Below the pieces are notes generated by a model. That model saw only the letters and a program-made list of their open reading frames with translations. It had not been told where the DNA came from and did no database searches. From Fructilactobacillus carniphilus (GTDB lineage Bacteria > Bacillota > Bacilli > Lactobacillales > Lactobacillaceae): 64,000 nucleotides of DNA. The stretch is taken from assembly GCF_024029675.1 (NCBI RefSeq), contig NZ_CP097121.1:248001-312000 (forward strand). Direction: 5' to 3'. Positions 18,231-27,442 of this stretch are shown here, one piece after another (position 1 is the stretch's first letter; each line of letters begins with the position of its first letter). Made by a program: the position numbers and the translations under genes.

Positions 18231-21032
18231 ATGCGGATCAAAGACACTTTGAACCTGGGGAAAACCAAGTTCAAAATGCGCGGGAACCTACCGGTCAAAG
18301 AGCTCGAACGCGAGCAAGGGTGGGAAACCAACCAACTGTACCAACAACGCCAACGCTTAAACGAAGGAAAGCCCACGTTTGTGCTTCACGATGGGCCTCC
18401 CTATGCGAACGGTGACATTCACATGGGCCACGCGATGAACAAGATTACCAAGGACTTCATCGTGCGTTACAAGTCCATGAACGGCTTTCGGGCTCCGTTT
18501 GTGCCTGGCTGGGATACCCACGGGTTACCGATTGAACAACAACTGAAAAAAGAAGGTTATGACCGCAAGAAGATGTCGACCAACGAATTCCGGAAACTGT
18601 GTCACGACTATGCCTTAAAGCAAGTGGACCGGCAACGAACGGAATTCAAACGGCTGGGAGTGCAAGGGGATTGGGACAATCCATATCTGACTCTCTTACC
18701 CGAATACGAAGCTGCTGAAGTGCGGGTTTTTGGCAAGATGGCCGAACAGGGCTTGATCTACAAGGGACTGAAACCCGTGATCTGGTCCTGGTCATCTGAA
18801 TCAGCCCTCGCCGAAGCCGAAGTGGAATACCACGACATTGAATCGCCATCGGCGTTCTACGCTGAAAAGGTGGTTGACGGCAAAGGCGTCCTTGATAACG
18901 ACAACACCTACATGGTGGTTTGGACCACGACCCCGTGGACGATTCCCGCCTCAGAAGGAATCACGGTCTCTCCTGATTTTGACTACGTGGTGGTTAAACA
19001 CGACGATGATCCGAAGCAATACGTCCTGGCAGCGGAATTACTCGATGCCGATGCGGAATTATTTGGGTGGCATGACGTCCAAATCGTTAAACACGTGCAA
19101 GGAAAAGACTTGGACCGTGTCCTCGCCGAACATCCCTTCACGCCGGACCGCAAGTTAGTCACAATGTTGGGCGACTTCGTAACCGCTGATTCCGGAACTG
19201 GTTTAGTCCACACCGCGCCTGGTTACGGGGAAGATGACTACAACATCGGGAAACAATACGACTTACCAATCTTTGCCCCGGTTGATAACAAGGGATACCT
19301 GACCGAAGAAGCTGGTCCAGATTTTGCGGGTGTCTTCTATGAAGATGCCAACCAAATTGCCTTGGACAAGTTGAAGAACCAGGGCCAACTGCTGTACTAC
19401 ATGCCGTACAAACACAGTTATCCGTTTGACTGGCGGACCAAGAAGCCGGTCATTTACCGAGCCACACCTCAGTGGTTTGCTTCGGTAACGAAAATTCGGC
19501 AACAAATCCTCGATGCCATCGATACGGTTCACTTTAACCCCGAATGGGGACAACAACGGCTCTACAACATGATTCGCGACCGGGGTGACTGGGTCATCTC
19601 CCGACAACGGGTCTGGGGGGTGCCATTGCCAATCTTCTACGCAGAAGACGGGACTGCCATCATGACGCCCGAAACGATCGGCCACGTGGCGGACTTATTT
19701 GCCAAGTACGGTTCTGATGTGTGGTTTGAACGTGACGCCAAGGACTTGTTACCCGACGGCTTTACCAGTGAACACTCACCAAACGGGGAATTCACCAAGG
19801 AAACTGACATCATGGACGTGTGGTTTGACTCTGGTTCCTCACATCAAGGAGTCCTCGCCGAACGACCTGATTTAACCTACCCAGCTGATCTGTACCTGGA
19901 AGGTTCCGACCAGTACCGGGGTTGGTTCAACTCCAGTCTAATCACTAGCGTGGCTACGGCGGGCATTTCACCTTACAAGAACCTGCTGTCTCAAGGCTTT
20001 ACCCTCGATGGTAAGGGTCACAAGATGAGTAAGTCACAGGGGAATACGATTGCGCCGGCGGATGTTATCAAGCAAATGGGAGCAGACATTGTCCGGCTCT
20101 GGGTTACGACCGTTGATACCTCTGCCGACGTGCGGGTTTCCATGGGGAACTTCAAGACGGTGGGAGACAGCTACAAGAAGATCCGGAACACGGTCCGTTA
20201 CCTGTTAGCCAACACCAGTGACTTTAATCCAGAAACCAACGCGGTGGACTACGCTGATTTGACTTCAGTTGATCAGTTCATGTTGATCAAGTTAAACGAG
20301 TTGGTACAAAACGTGAAGGATGCCTACGATCACTATGATTTCATGGCCATCAACAAGCATTTGATGCACTTCATCACAGTGGATCTGTCCGCATTCTACC
20401 TGGACTTTGCCAAGGACATCTTGTACATTGATGCCGAAGACAGTTCCCGGCGCCGGGCGATGCAAACGGTGTTGTACCAATCCTTAGTAACCCTAACGAA
20501 GTTGCTGACGCCGATCATTCCGCACACGACCGAAGAAATCTGGCAGTTCTGTTACGAACCAGAAGAATTCGTGCAACTAGCCGAAATGCCAACGGTGCAC
20601 CACTTCGATAACGAAGCGGCAATCCGAACGGAATGGGATCAGTTCATGCAACTGCGTAAGGACGTTCTAAAGGCGATGGAAGCTGCCCGGAATGACAAGA
20701 TCATCGGAAAGCCTTCCGAAGCTAAGTTAATCCTCTACGTAACGCCAAAAGTGAAAGAGCTCTTAGCCCAATTAAACGTGGACGTGGCCCAAATCCTGAT
20801 GGTTTCGCAGCTAGAAATCAAGCCGATTGAAGCCGCCGAAGACGACGTTTCCACCTTTGGGGACGACCTCGCCATTGAAGTGGAACACGCTGATGGGAAG
20901 GTTTGTGAACGGTGCCGGTTGATTAAAACCGACGTCGGCAGCGATCCGGATTATCCAGAGTTCTGTGCTCGGTGTGCTAAAATCGTGCGGGCCGAATTCC
21001 CAGAAACAGCGACAACTGAATTTGACGCTTAA
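18231..21032 (+). CDS. ileS: Isoleucyl-tRNA synthetase
   Basis: IleS charges tRNA-Ile. The 933-residue class Ia synthetase has the HIGH-type motif in [11 protein letters not shown] near residue 60, the CP1 editing domain (about residues 190-390) with the TTPWT segment, the KMSKS loop near residue 600, an anticodon-binding domain, and a C-terminal zinc finger with CERCR and CARC cysteine pairs near residues 895-920. ATG 18231 was chosen because AAAGGAGG is at the proper distance; upstream in-frame codons lie in the leader. Codon use is notably rich in C-ending codons. Confidence 0.98.
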   Translation: MRIKDTLNLGKTKFKMRGNLPVKELEREQGWETNQLYQQRQRLNEGKPTFVLHDGPPYANGDIHMGHAMNKITKDFIVRYKSMNGFRAPFVPGWDTHGLPIEQQLKKEGYDRKKMSTNEFRKLCHDYALKQVDRQRTEFKRLGVQGDWDNPYLTLLPEYEAAEVRVFGKMAEQGLIYKGLKPVIWSWSSESALAEAEVEYHDIESPSAFYAEKVVDGKGVLDNDNTYMVVWTTTPWTIPASEGITVSPDFDYVVVKHDDDPKQYVLAAELLDADAELFGWHDVQIVKHVQGKDLDRVLAEHPFTPDRKLVTMLGDFVTADSGTGLVHTAPGYGEDDYNIGKQYDLPIFAPVDNKGYLTEEAGPDFAGVFYEDANQIALDKLKNQGQLLYYMPYKHSYPFDWRTKKPVIYRATPQWFASVTKIRQQILDAIDTVHFNPEWGQQRLYNMIRDRGDWVISRQRVWGVPLPIFYAEDGTAIMTPETIGHVADLFAKYGSDVWFERDAKDLLPDGFTSEHSPNGEFTKETDIMDVWFDSGSSHQGVLAERPDLTYPADLYLEGSDQYRGWFNSSLITSVATAGISPYKNLLSQGFTLDGKGHKMSKSQGNTIAPADVIKQMGADIVRLWVTTVDTSADVRVSMGNFKTVGDSYKKIRNTVRYLLANTSDFNPETNAVDYADLTSVDQFMLIKLNELVQNVKDAYDHYDFMAINKHLMHFITVDLSAFYLDFAKDILYIDAEDSSRRRAMQTVLYQSLVTLTKLLTPIIPHTTEEIWQFCYEPEEFVQLAEMPTVHHFDNEAAIRTEWDQFMQLRKDVLKAMEAARNDKIIGKPSEAKLILYVTPKVKELLAQLNVDVAQILMVSQLEIKPIEAAEDDVSTFGDDLAIEVEHADGKVCERCRLIKTDVGSDPDYPEFCARCAKIVRAEFPETATTEFDA

Positions 21033-21042
21033 ATCAATCATG

Positions 21043-21073
21043 TAAAAGTCGAGATGTTAGTCTCGGCTTTTGT
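21043..21073 (+). terminator. Terminator after ileS
   Basis: An 11-bp stem (21043-21053 with 21061-21071, one G-T pair) with a 7-nt loop ends in TTTTGTT. Confidence 0.8.
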
Positions 21074-21079
21074 TATGAT
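21071..21079 (+). promoter_or_regulatory. Extended -10 of the cold-shock-domain gene
   Basis: TGTTATGAT immediately follows, and partly overlaps, the ileS terminator. It lies about 38 bases before the next start codon; no -35 is evident. Confidence 0.45.
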
Positions 21080-21116
21080 TAGAGTAGAAATAGCTGTGCA
21101 GTGAGGAGAAACGACG

Positions 21117-21317
21117 ATGCAAGGAAAGATTAAACAGTACGACCAGAGTCGGGGCTTTGGCTACCTAGTAGATGACGAAGACCAAGAGATTTTTATGCAC
21201 ATTACGGGCATCATCCAGGGGAATCCTAAGTTAATTCATGCCGGGGACCTGGTGGAATTTGTGATTGCTCCCGGTAAAAACGGACCGCAAGCAGCTAAGA
21301 TTCGCTTAGCCCGGTAA
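21117..21317 (+). CDS. Divergent cold-shock-domain protein
   Basis: This 66-residue protein has the length and five-strand pattern of bacterial cold-shock proteins, which bind single-stranded RNA or DNA. The RNP1-like motif reads GFGYL (residues 16-20) and the RNP2-like motif IFMHI (residues 28-32). Classical Csp proteins have GFGFI and VFVHF, so two nucleic-acid-stacking aromatic positions are altered. It may be a specialised family member rather than the main cold-shock chaperone. It has its own promoter and a GTGAGGAG ribosome binding site. Confidence 0.82.
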   Translation: MQGKIKQYDQSRGFGYLVDDEDQEIFMHITGIIQGNPKLIHAGDLVEFVIAPGKNGPQAAKIRLAR

Positions 21318-21366
21318 TTGCGGCACGAACCCGAAGTCAGTACAATGAAAAGGTGGAGGAATGGTT

Positions 21367-21921
21367 ATGACCGATAAGGAATTAAAAGAAACCGAAATCA
21401 AAAGTGACCTTAAGTACGACGGTGAAATTATCAGGGTTGAACAAGAAACGGTGCGGCTCGCAAACGGCGAAACTGCGCACCGTGACGTGGTTCACCACGC
21501 CCCGGCCGTGGGAATGCTAGTCATTACCGCGGACGACAAGATGGTGCTGGAAAAGCAGTGGCGCGAACCCGCTAAGGCGGTCATGGTGGAAATTCCCGCC
21601 GGCAAGCTCGATGACCGCGACCGCGGTAACGAAATCCATGCGGTCCAACGAGAGCTAAACGAAGAAATTCGGTACCAAGCCGGTAAGATTGAACCCCTTT
21701 ATTCGTTCTATTCGTCGTGTGGGTTCACCGATGAATACATGTACCTGTACTTAGCCACGGATTTGACTCCCGTGACCGACGAATTACCGCGTGATGACGG
21801 TGAATTTTTGGAAATTGGCGAGTACACCTTAGAAGAAGCCCAGGCAATGGTACAAGCCGGGACGATTGAGGATGCTAAGACGATCATGGCGATTCAAGCC
21901 TGGGAATTAATGAAAAAGTAG
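21367..21921 (+). CDS. nudF: ADP-ribose pyrophosphatase (Nudix)
   Basis: This 184-residue Nudix hydrolase should split ADP-ribose to AMP and ribose 5-phosphate. The Nudix box runs from PAGKLDD to QRELNEE near residues 76-101; the usual glycine after the EE pair is replaced (EEIRY). The N-terminal strand region resembles the ADPRase dimerization part, and the SFYSSCGFTDEYMYLYLA segment is typical. ATG 21367 has GGAGG seven bases upstream, whereas ATG 21361 is only one base from it. TTGCGG and TACAAT hexamers 17 bases apart (21318-21346) may be its own promoter. Confidence 0.9.
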   Translation: MTDKELKETEIKSDLKYDGEIIRVEQETVRLANGETAHRDVVHHAPAVGMLVITADDKMVLEKQWREPAKAVMVEIPAGKLDDRDRGNEIHAVQRELNEEIRYQAGKIEPLYSFYSSCGFTDEYMYLYLATDLTPVTDELPRDDGEFLEIGEYTLEEAQAMVQAGTIEDAKTIMAIQAWELMKK

Positions 21922-21930
21922 GTTAGCAGG

Positions 21931-22200
21931 ATGGATGATAGAAAACAAACAACTGGGAATCCGGAACCAGAGATGACCCGGCAGGCGTTTCGGCGGCAAC
22001 AACAGCAATCGCGACGCAACCGGTTCAGACAATCAACGGATTCCAACGAACCAACTGATCCACAGGAACCACTGCGGCAGGCTCCTGACCAAGATCCAGA
22101 GGCCCGTCACCGCCGGTTAGCGCACAAGCTGGACTTTGTGATTATTATCTTAATCATCCTCATCATTGCCGTCCTCTGCGTGATGCGCTTTGTCGACTAA
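21931..22200 (+). CDS. Small tail-anchored membrane protein, function unknown
   Basis: This 89-residue protein has a hydrophilic Gln/Arg/Pro-rich N-terminal part (residues 1-66) and one C-terminal membrane helix of Ile, Leu and Val (about 69-87), ending in RFVD. No catalytic motif is visible. It lies 9 bases after nudF and 23 before mtnN, so it is part of that operon. Similar small proteins occur at this position in other lactobacilli, from memory; the function is unknown. Confidence 0.7.
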   Translation: MDDRKQTTGNPEPEMTRQAFRRQQQQSRRNRFRQSTDSNEPTDPQEPLRQAPDQDPEARHRRLAHKLDFVIIILIILIIAVLCVMRFVD

Positions 22201-22223
22201 ATTAGATAATGGAGTAAAAATTA

Positions 22224-22925
22224 ATGAAAACGTTTGGAATTATTTGTGCAATGGACGAAGAAATCAAGGAACTCAAGGAGGCCCTGGAAAACGCGCAAAC
22301 GACTACGGTCGGTGCGGTCGACTTTTACACTGGTGAAATCAGTGGGCAACGGGTCATCCTGGTGAAATCTGGGATTGGAAAAGTGGAAGCCGGGATCACG
22401 GCCGCCTTACTAATGACCAACTTTCCAGTGGATGTTCTGATTCACTCGGGAGCAGCCGCTGGAATCGGGGCAGGGTTACAGGTTGGAGACATCGTGATTT
22501 CGACGGAAACAGCTTACCACGACGTGGATTGTACCGCGGATGGTGAAGTCTTTGGTCAGTTACCGAACCAACCAGCGCGTTTTCCGGCCTCCAAAACTTG
22601 GGGTGACCGGATTGCGACCGCTTCGGCGGATCAAGGTTTGAACGTCCACCACGGTTTGATTGTGACCGGGGACCAGTTCATCGCCGGCAAAGACATGATT
22701 GCGACCATCTTAAGGCACTTCCCGGATGCCCTAGCAGGAGAAATGGAAGGCGCTGCGGTTGGCCAAGTCGCTCACCAATTTGACGTTCCGTACGTGGTGG
22801 TGAGAGCGATGTCCGATACGGGAGACGAAAACGCTAGCCAGAGCTTTGAAGAATTCGTGGTAGCAGCCGGCCGGCAGTCTGCCGAAATGTTACTCCGGTT
22901 GTTTGCCAACACCAACGCGGCATAG
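22224..22925 (+). CDS. mtnN: 5'-methylthioadenosine/S-adenosylhomocysteine nucleosidase
   Basis: MtnN cleaves the glycosidic bond of methylthioadenosine and S-adenosylhomocysteine, feeding methionine salvage and autoinducer-2 precursor formation. The 233-residue protein shows the GIICAMDEEI opening with a catalytic Glu, the HSGAAAGIG motif near residue 74, the GEMEGAAVGQVA substrate loop near residue 172, and AMSDTGDENA with the catalytic Asp near residue 196. A GGAG site precedes the ATG. The cysteine desulfurase gene begins 13 bases later. Confidence 0.96.
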   Translation: MKTFGIICAMDEEIKELKEALENAQTTTVGAVDFYTGEISGQRVILVKSGIGKVEAGITAALLMTNFPVDVLIHSGAAAGIGAGLQVGDIVISTETAYHDVDCTADGEVFGQLPNQPARFPASKTWGDRIATASADQGLNVHHGLIVTGDQFIAGKDMIATILRHFPDALAGEMEGAAVGQVAHQFDVPYVVVRAMSDTGDENASQSFEEFVVAAGRQSAEMLLRLFANTNAA

Positions 22926-22938
22926 GGAGGAGTGGGCG

Positions 22939-24099
22939 ATGAGCGAAATTTACTTAGATCACGCGGCGACGACGCCGATTTCTGCGCCCGTTCTCGCCGA
23001 GCTAACGAAACAATACCAAAATACATTTGGCAATCCGTCGACGCTGTACCAACTGGGCCGGCAGGCCAACCACGTGTTGGAGGATAGCCGGCATGTGATG
23101 GCGGCCAGTATCAATGCCCAGGACAGTGAGATTGTTTTCACCAGTGGTGGAACCGAAAGCGATAACACCGCCATCATTCGGACGGCGGAAGCCCGTCAGG
23201 ACCTGGGAAAGCACTTGATTACCACCGCGATTGAACACGAAGCGGTTTTAAAGCCGATGCATTACTTGGAACAACACGGCTACCGGGTGACCTATCTGCC
23301 GGTCGACGAACACGGGACGGTGCGGATGTCCGATTTGGAAGCTGCTCTCGATGATGAAACCACGTTAGTTTCGATTATGAGCGTTAACAACGAGATCGGC
23401 AGTATGATGCCAATCCATGAGATTGGTGAATTACTCCAGGATCACCAAGCTTGGTTCCACACGGATGCTGTGCAGGCCTATGGCTTAGAAGACATTGACG
23501 TGGAACGCGACCACATCGACCTGCTGTCAACGTCGGCGCATAAACTGTACGGCCCCAAATTACTGGGCTTTCTCTACCGGCGTTCCGACCTGAAGTTTCC
23601 TAGTTACATCATGGGGGGCGACCAGGAAGATAAACGCCGGGCCGGAACCCAGAACGTGCCCGCGATTGCTGGCTTTGCGACGGCGGTGCAACAATTGCCT
23701 AGTGCCAAGAAGCAAGAGTTGCGGGACCGTTTCCGCGGTTTTCGCGACCAAATCCTGACCGGTTTTGCTGACCATGAGATTCTGGTCCACGTCAATGGAC
23801 CGGAAGCAGGTGCCGGCTCCCCGCACGTGCTGAATCTCTGGTTTCCGGGGACGTCAACCTATGTCTTACAGAACAACCTTGATTTAGATGGAATCGCAGT
23901 GTCCGGGGGCTCTGCCTGCACTGCCGGGAATCTGGAACCATCGCATGTCTTAACCGCGATGTTTGGCAAAGATAGTCCGCGTCTTTCTGAATCCATCCGA
24001 GTAAGTTTTGGGAAAGACACAACGAAAGCTGAAATTGACCAGTTCGTAACCACGACCAGCAAGATTATTCACAGACTAGCAGAGCGGAGGAAGAGCTAA
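22939..24099 (+). CDS. Cysteine desulfurase (NifS/IscS family)
   Basis: This PLP enzyme takes sulfur from cysteine and passes it on as a persulfide. The 386-residue protein has the DHAATTP opening, the PLP lysine in STSAHKLYGPK near residue 203, and the persulfide cysteine in GGSACTAGN near residue 325. Given that mnmA lies two genes downstream, its main job here is probably tRNA thiolation rather than Fe-S assembly, which is inference. The start at 22939 has GGGAGGAGT upstream; the longer frame overlaps mtnN. The stop overlaps the next start (TAATG). Confidence 0.95.
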   Translation: MSEIYLDHAATTPISAPVLAELTKQYQNTFGNPSTLYQLGRQANHVLEDSRHVMAASINAQDSEIVFTSGGTESDNTAIIRTAEARQDLGKHLITTAIEHEAVLKPMHYLEQHGYRVTYLPVDEHGTVRMSDLEAALDDETTLVSIMSVNNEIGSMMPIHEIGELLQDHQAWFHTDAVQAYGLEDIDVERDHIDLLSTSAHKLYGPKLLGFLYRRSDLKFPSYIMGGDQEDKRRAGTQNVPAIAGFATAVQQLPSAKKQELRDRFRGFRDQILTGFADHEILVHVNGPEAGAGSPHVLNLWFPGTSTYVLQNNLDLDGIAVSGGSACTAGNLEPSHVLTAMFGKDSPRLSESIRVSFGKDTTKAEIDQFVTTTSKIIHRLAERRKS

Positions 24100-24437
24100 T
24101 GGCATTTACAGACCAAGTTCATTTAGACGGCGATACCGCCACTTACCAGGTTAATCCGGCGGTGAAAAAGTACACGTTGAGCGACCTCAACTTTAAAAAG
24201 ACCAAGCTAGGCAACTATGAGTTAACCCAGTCGTTGAACCCGATGAATGCGAAAGCCAACGTGCAACTAAAGCTCAGCATTAGCGCTGATTTAAAGCAGT
24301 TGAAGCTGGCCATTCTGACGGCTTCGGGACTGAAAAATGTCGACATTTTTAAGGGTGACCAGTTTGCCGAAGAACGGGAACAATACCAATTTTTGATGCA
24401 AAATCTCATCATTCGGCAGGTTTTAACCAAAAACTAG
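24099..24437 (+). CDS. DUF1831-family protein
   Basis: This 112-residue soluble protein matches DUF1831, a small family typical of Lactobacillales and encoded beside a cysteine desulfurase. It has alternating strands and helices: KYTLSDLNFKKT, then NYELTQSLNP, then LKLAILTASGLKNVDIFKG. There are no cysteines, so it cannot itself carry a persulfide. The start overlaps the desulfurase stop, which implies matched synthesis. A role as adaptor or stabiliser of the desulfurase is inference from position. Confidence 0.85.
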   Translation: MAFTDQVHLDGDTATYQVNPAVKKYTLSDLNFKKTKLGNYELTQSLNPMNAKANVQLKLSISADLKQLKLAILTASGLKNVDIFKGDQFAEEREQYQFLMQNLIIRQVLTKN

Positions 24438-25673
<1,236 letters not shown>

Positions 25674-25758
25674 AAAAGTATTAATTAGCGTCTAAACGCT
25701 TTATTTGACGTTGAGAACGTGGGACAATAATCTCATTAGGAAGGGAGGAATGAACCCG

Positions 25759-25932
25759 ATGGCTCGAGAAAAGGATACGACTGAATACAAGAGTGTTACG
25801 ATGCGAATTCCGCAATCTCTCTACGATGACTACAAAAAGGTCCTTGAGAAAAAGGGTGCCATTGTGACCTACGACATTCGGAACTACATGCGTGCAGTAG
25901 TGGCAAAGGATAAAGAAAACGAAGATCAATAA
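25759..25932 (+). CDS. Small ribbon-helix-helix-like protein
   Basis: This 57-residue protein has a predicted strand (KSVTMRIP, residues 9-16) followed by two helices (SLYDDYKKVLEKKG and YDIRNYMRAVVAK), which is the order of the ribbon-helix-helix DNA-binding fold. It could be a small regulator; no partner toxin is next to it. ATG 25759 was preferred to ATG 25750 because GGGAGG is 10 bases from the former and 1 from the latter. It follows mnmA by 85 bases and ends at a strong terminator. Confidence 0.65.
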   Translation: MAREKDTTEYKSVTMRIPQSLYDDYKKVLEKKGAIVTYDIRNYMRAVVAKDKENEDQ

Positions 25933-25947
25933 GTTAGTGAATGCTGT

Positions 25948-25995
25948 AAAAACCCCACTAGTGAAGCTGAAAGGCTGAACTAGTGGGGTTTTTCA
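25948..25995 (+). terminator. Strong terminator after the RHH-like gene
   Basis: A 15-bp perfect stem (25948-25962 with 25979-25993) has an inner AGC/GCT mini-stem in the loop and ends in five T residues. Confidence 0.93.
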
Positions 25996-26023
25996 TTATT
26001 TATTGTTAGATGGTCTCGCTCTT

Positions 26024-26052
26024 TTGCGTCTCCCCCCTGAAACTGGCATAAT
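26024..26052 (+). promoter_or_regulatory. Promoter of the histidine phosphatase gene
   Basis: TTGCGT (26024-26029) and an extended -10 TGGCATAAT (hexamer 26047-26052) are 17 bases apart. Confidence 0.6.
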
Positions 26053-26082
26053 AACAGTAGATTATAAACGAGGATGAAGACC

Positions 26083-26739
26083 ATGAAATTATACTTTGTG
26101 CGCCACGGAAAAACCGAATGGAACCTAGAGAGTCGCTACCAGGGAGCCGGGGGAGACTCCGAATTACTGCCGGCGAGTTATCAGGAAATGAAACTTGTGG
26201 GGAATTATCTGAAAGACATTCCCTTTGCGCACGTGTACGCCAGTCCAATTAAGCGGGCTCGGATTACGGCCGCAGTGATTAATGACGAACTGCGGCATCC
26301 AGTGCCGTTGAGTTTGGATAATCGACTAGAGGAATTTCGGCTGGGTAAGTTTGAAGGGATGAAGTTTACTGACGCCGAATCCCAGTATCCCGAGACCTTT
26401 AACGATTTTCGTAATCACCCGGACCAGTACGACCCTACTCCAATTGGCGGAGAATCGTTTCCGGATTTGATTAAGCGGATGCGGAGCAAGATTAGTGAGA
26501 TTACCGCTAATTTTAATGGTGACGACGAGATTTTAATTGTCAGCCACGGAGCGGCTTTGAACGCCTTGATTAACTCATTACTGGGGATTCCATTGCAAGA
26601 CTTGCGAAAACGGGGTGGCCTGGCCAATACCAGTACGACGATTTTAGAAACCAATGACCACGGTCAAAGTTTTAAATTACTGGATTGGAATGACACCAGC
26701 TACTTGGAACACCCGGTGCGGGATTCAGATTTAGTGTAG
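26083..26739 (+). CDS. Histidine phosphatase family protein
   Basis: This 218-residue protein belongs to the phosphoglycerate-mutase-like phosphatases. The phosphohistidine motif RHGKTEWN is at residues 6-13, the ASPIKRARITA block near residue 47 contributes phosphate-binding Arg, and the second catalytic histidine is in VSHGAAL near residue 151. The substrate is unknown; such proteins act on sugar phosphates, cofactor phosphates or other small molecules. ATG 26083 has GAGG nine bases upstream, while ATG 26074 directly abuts it. The TPR gene follows after 10 bases. Confidence 0.88.
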   Translation: MKLYFVRHGKTEWNLESRYQGAGGDSELLPASYQEMKLVGNYLKDIPFAHVYASPIKRARITAAVINDELRHPVPLSLDNRLEEFRLGKFEGMKFTDAESQYPETFNDFRNHPDQYDPTPIGGESFPDLIKRMRSKISEITANFNGDDEILIVSHGAALNALINSLLGIPLQDLRKRGGLANTSTTILETNDHGQSFKLLDWNDTSYLEHPVRDSDLV

Positions 26740-26749
26740 GAGGAGAGTA

Positions 26750-27436
26750 ATGGCAGAACATTCAGACGCAGAAGCAGACGAAAAACAGGAACGGGCCGCC
26801 GCCACGTTGCACCAGTTAATCACAGATATTGACGAACACCCCAACGACTACCGACCGTACTACGACCTCAGTGCCTTTTTAATTCAACTCAAGAGCTACA
26901 CGCAAGCCGAAGAATTGTTGATGAAGGCGCTTGGGTTATTTGCGGATCGGAGTCAAAAGGCCAAGAACACGTTGACCTACGGACTGGGGAACGTTTACTA
27001 CGCCGCCGGAGAATACACGAAGGCGATTCAACAATTTCAACAGGTGACGGACCCCGCTTTGAAGCAGGATGCGTATATCATGTTGGGCCAAAGTTACTAT
27101 GGTGAAAAGAACTATGGCAAGGCGTTGGCCTTTTTGATTACCGCTCACGACCAAGCCAAGCAGGATCCCGAACTGAATCGCTTGATTGGGGATTGTTTAC
27201 TGGCGAGTGGGGACTTAAATTCCGCCGCTGATTTTTACCGGCAGACATTAGACGCTAATCCAAACGATGAGGCCGCTCACTTTAACTTGGGGGTAGTTAA
27301 ACTAACTAACGGACACCGAGATCAAGCGGAGCCGGAGTTTAAAAAGTCGCGCGAGCTGGATGAGAACTACTTTATGACTCATCGGGAACGCATTGCAGAC
27401 ATTGAAAAAGTACTGCGCAAGCAGCAAAAGGAGTAG
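26750..27436 (+). CDS. Tetratricopeptide repeat protein
   Basis: This 228-residue protein consists of about five tetratricopeptide-like helix pairs between residues 20 and 210, for example YRPYYDLSAFLIQLKSYTQAE, GNVYYAAGEYTKAIQQFQQ and HFNLGVVKLTNGHRDQAEPE. Such repeats form protein-binding scaffolds. There is no signal peptide or membrane segment. It is placed 6 bases before recD2; in other Firmicutes a TPR gene is also found near recD2, from memory. The partner is unknown. Confidence 0.85.
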   Translation: MAEHSDAEADEKQERAAATLHQLITDIDEHPNDYRPYYDLSAFLIQLKSYTQAEELLMKALGLFADRSQKAKNTLTYGLGNVYYAAGEYTKAIQQFQQVTDPALKQDAYIMLGQSYYGEKNYGKALAFLITAHDQAKQDPELNRLIGDCLLASGDLNSAADFYRQTLDANPNDEAAHFNLGVVKLTNGHRDQAEPEFKKSRELDENYFMTHRERIADIEKVLRKQQKE

Positions 27437-27442
27437 AGGTTC

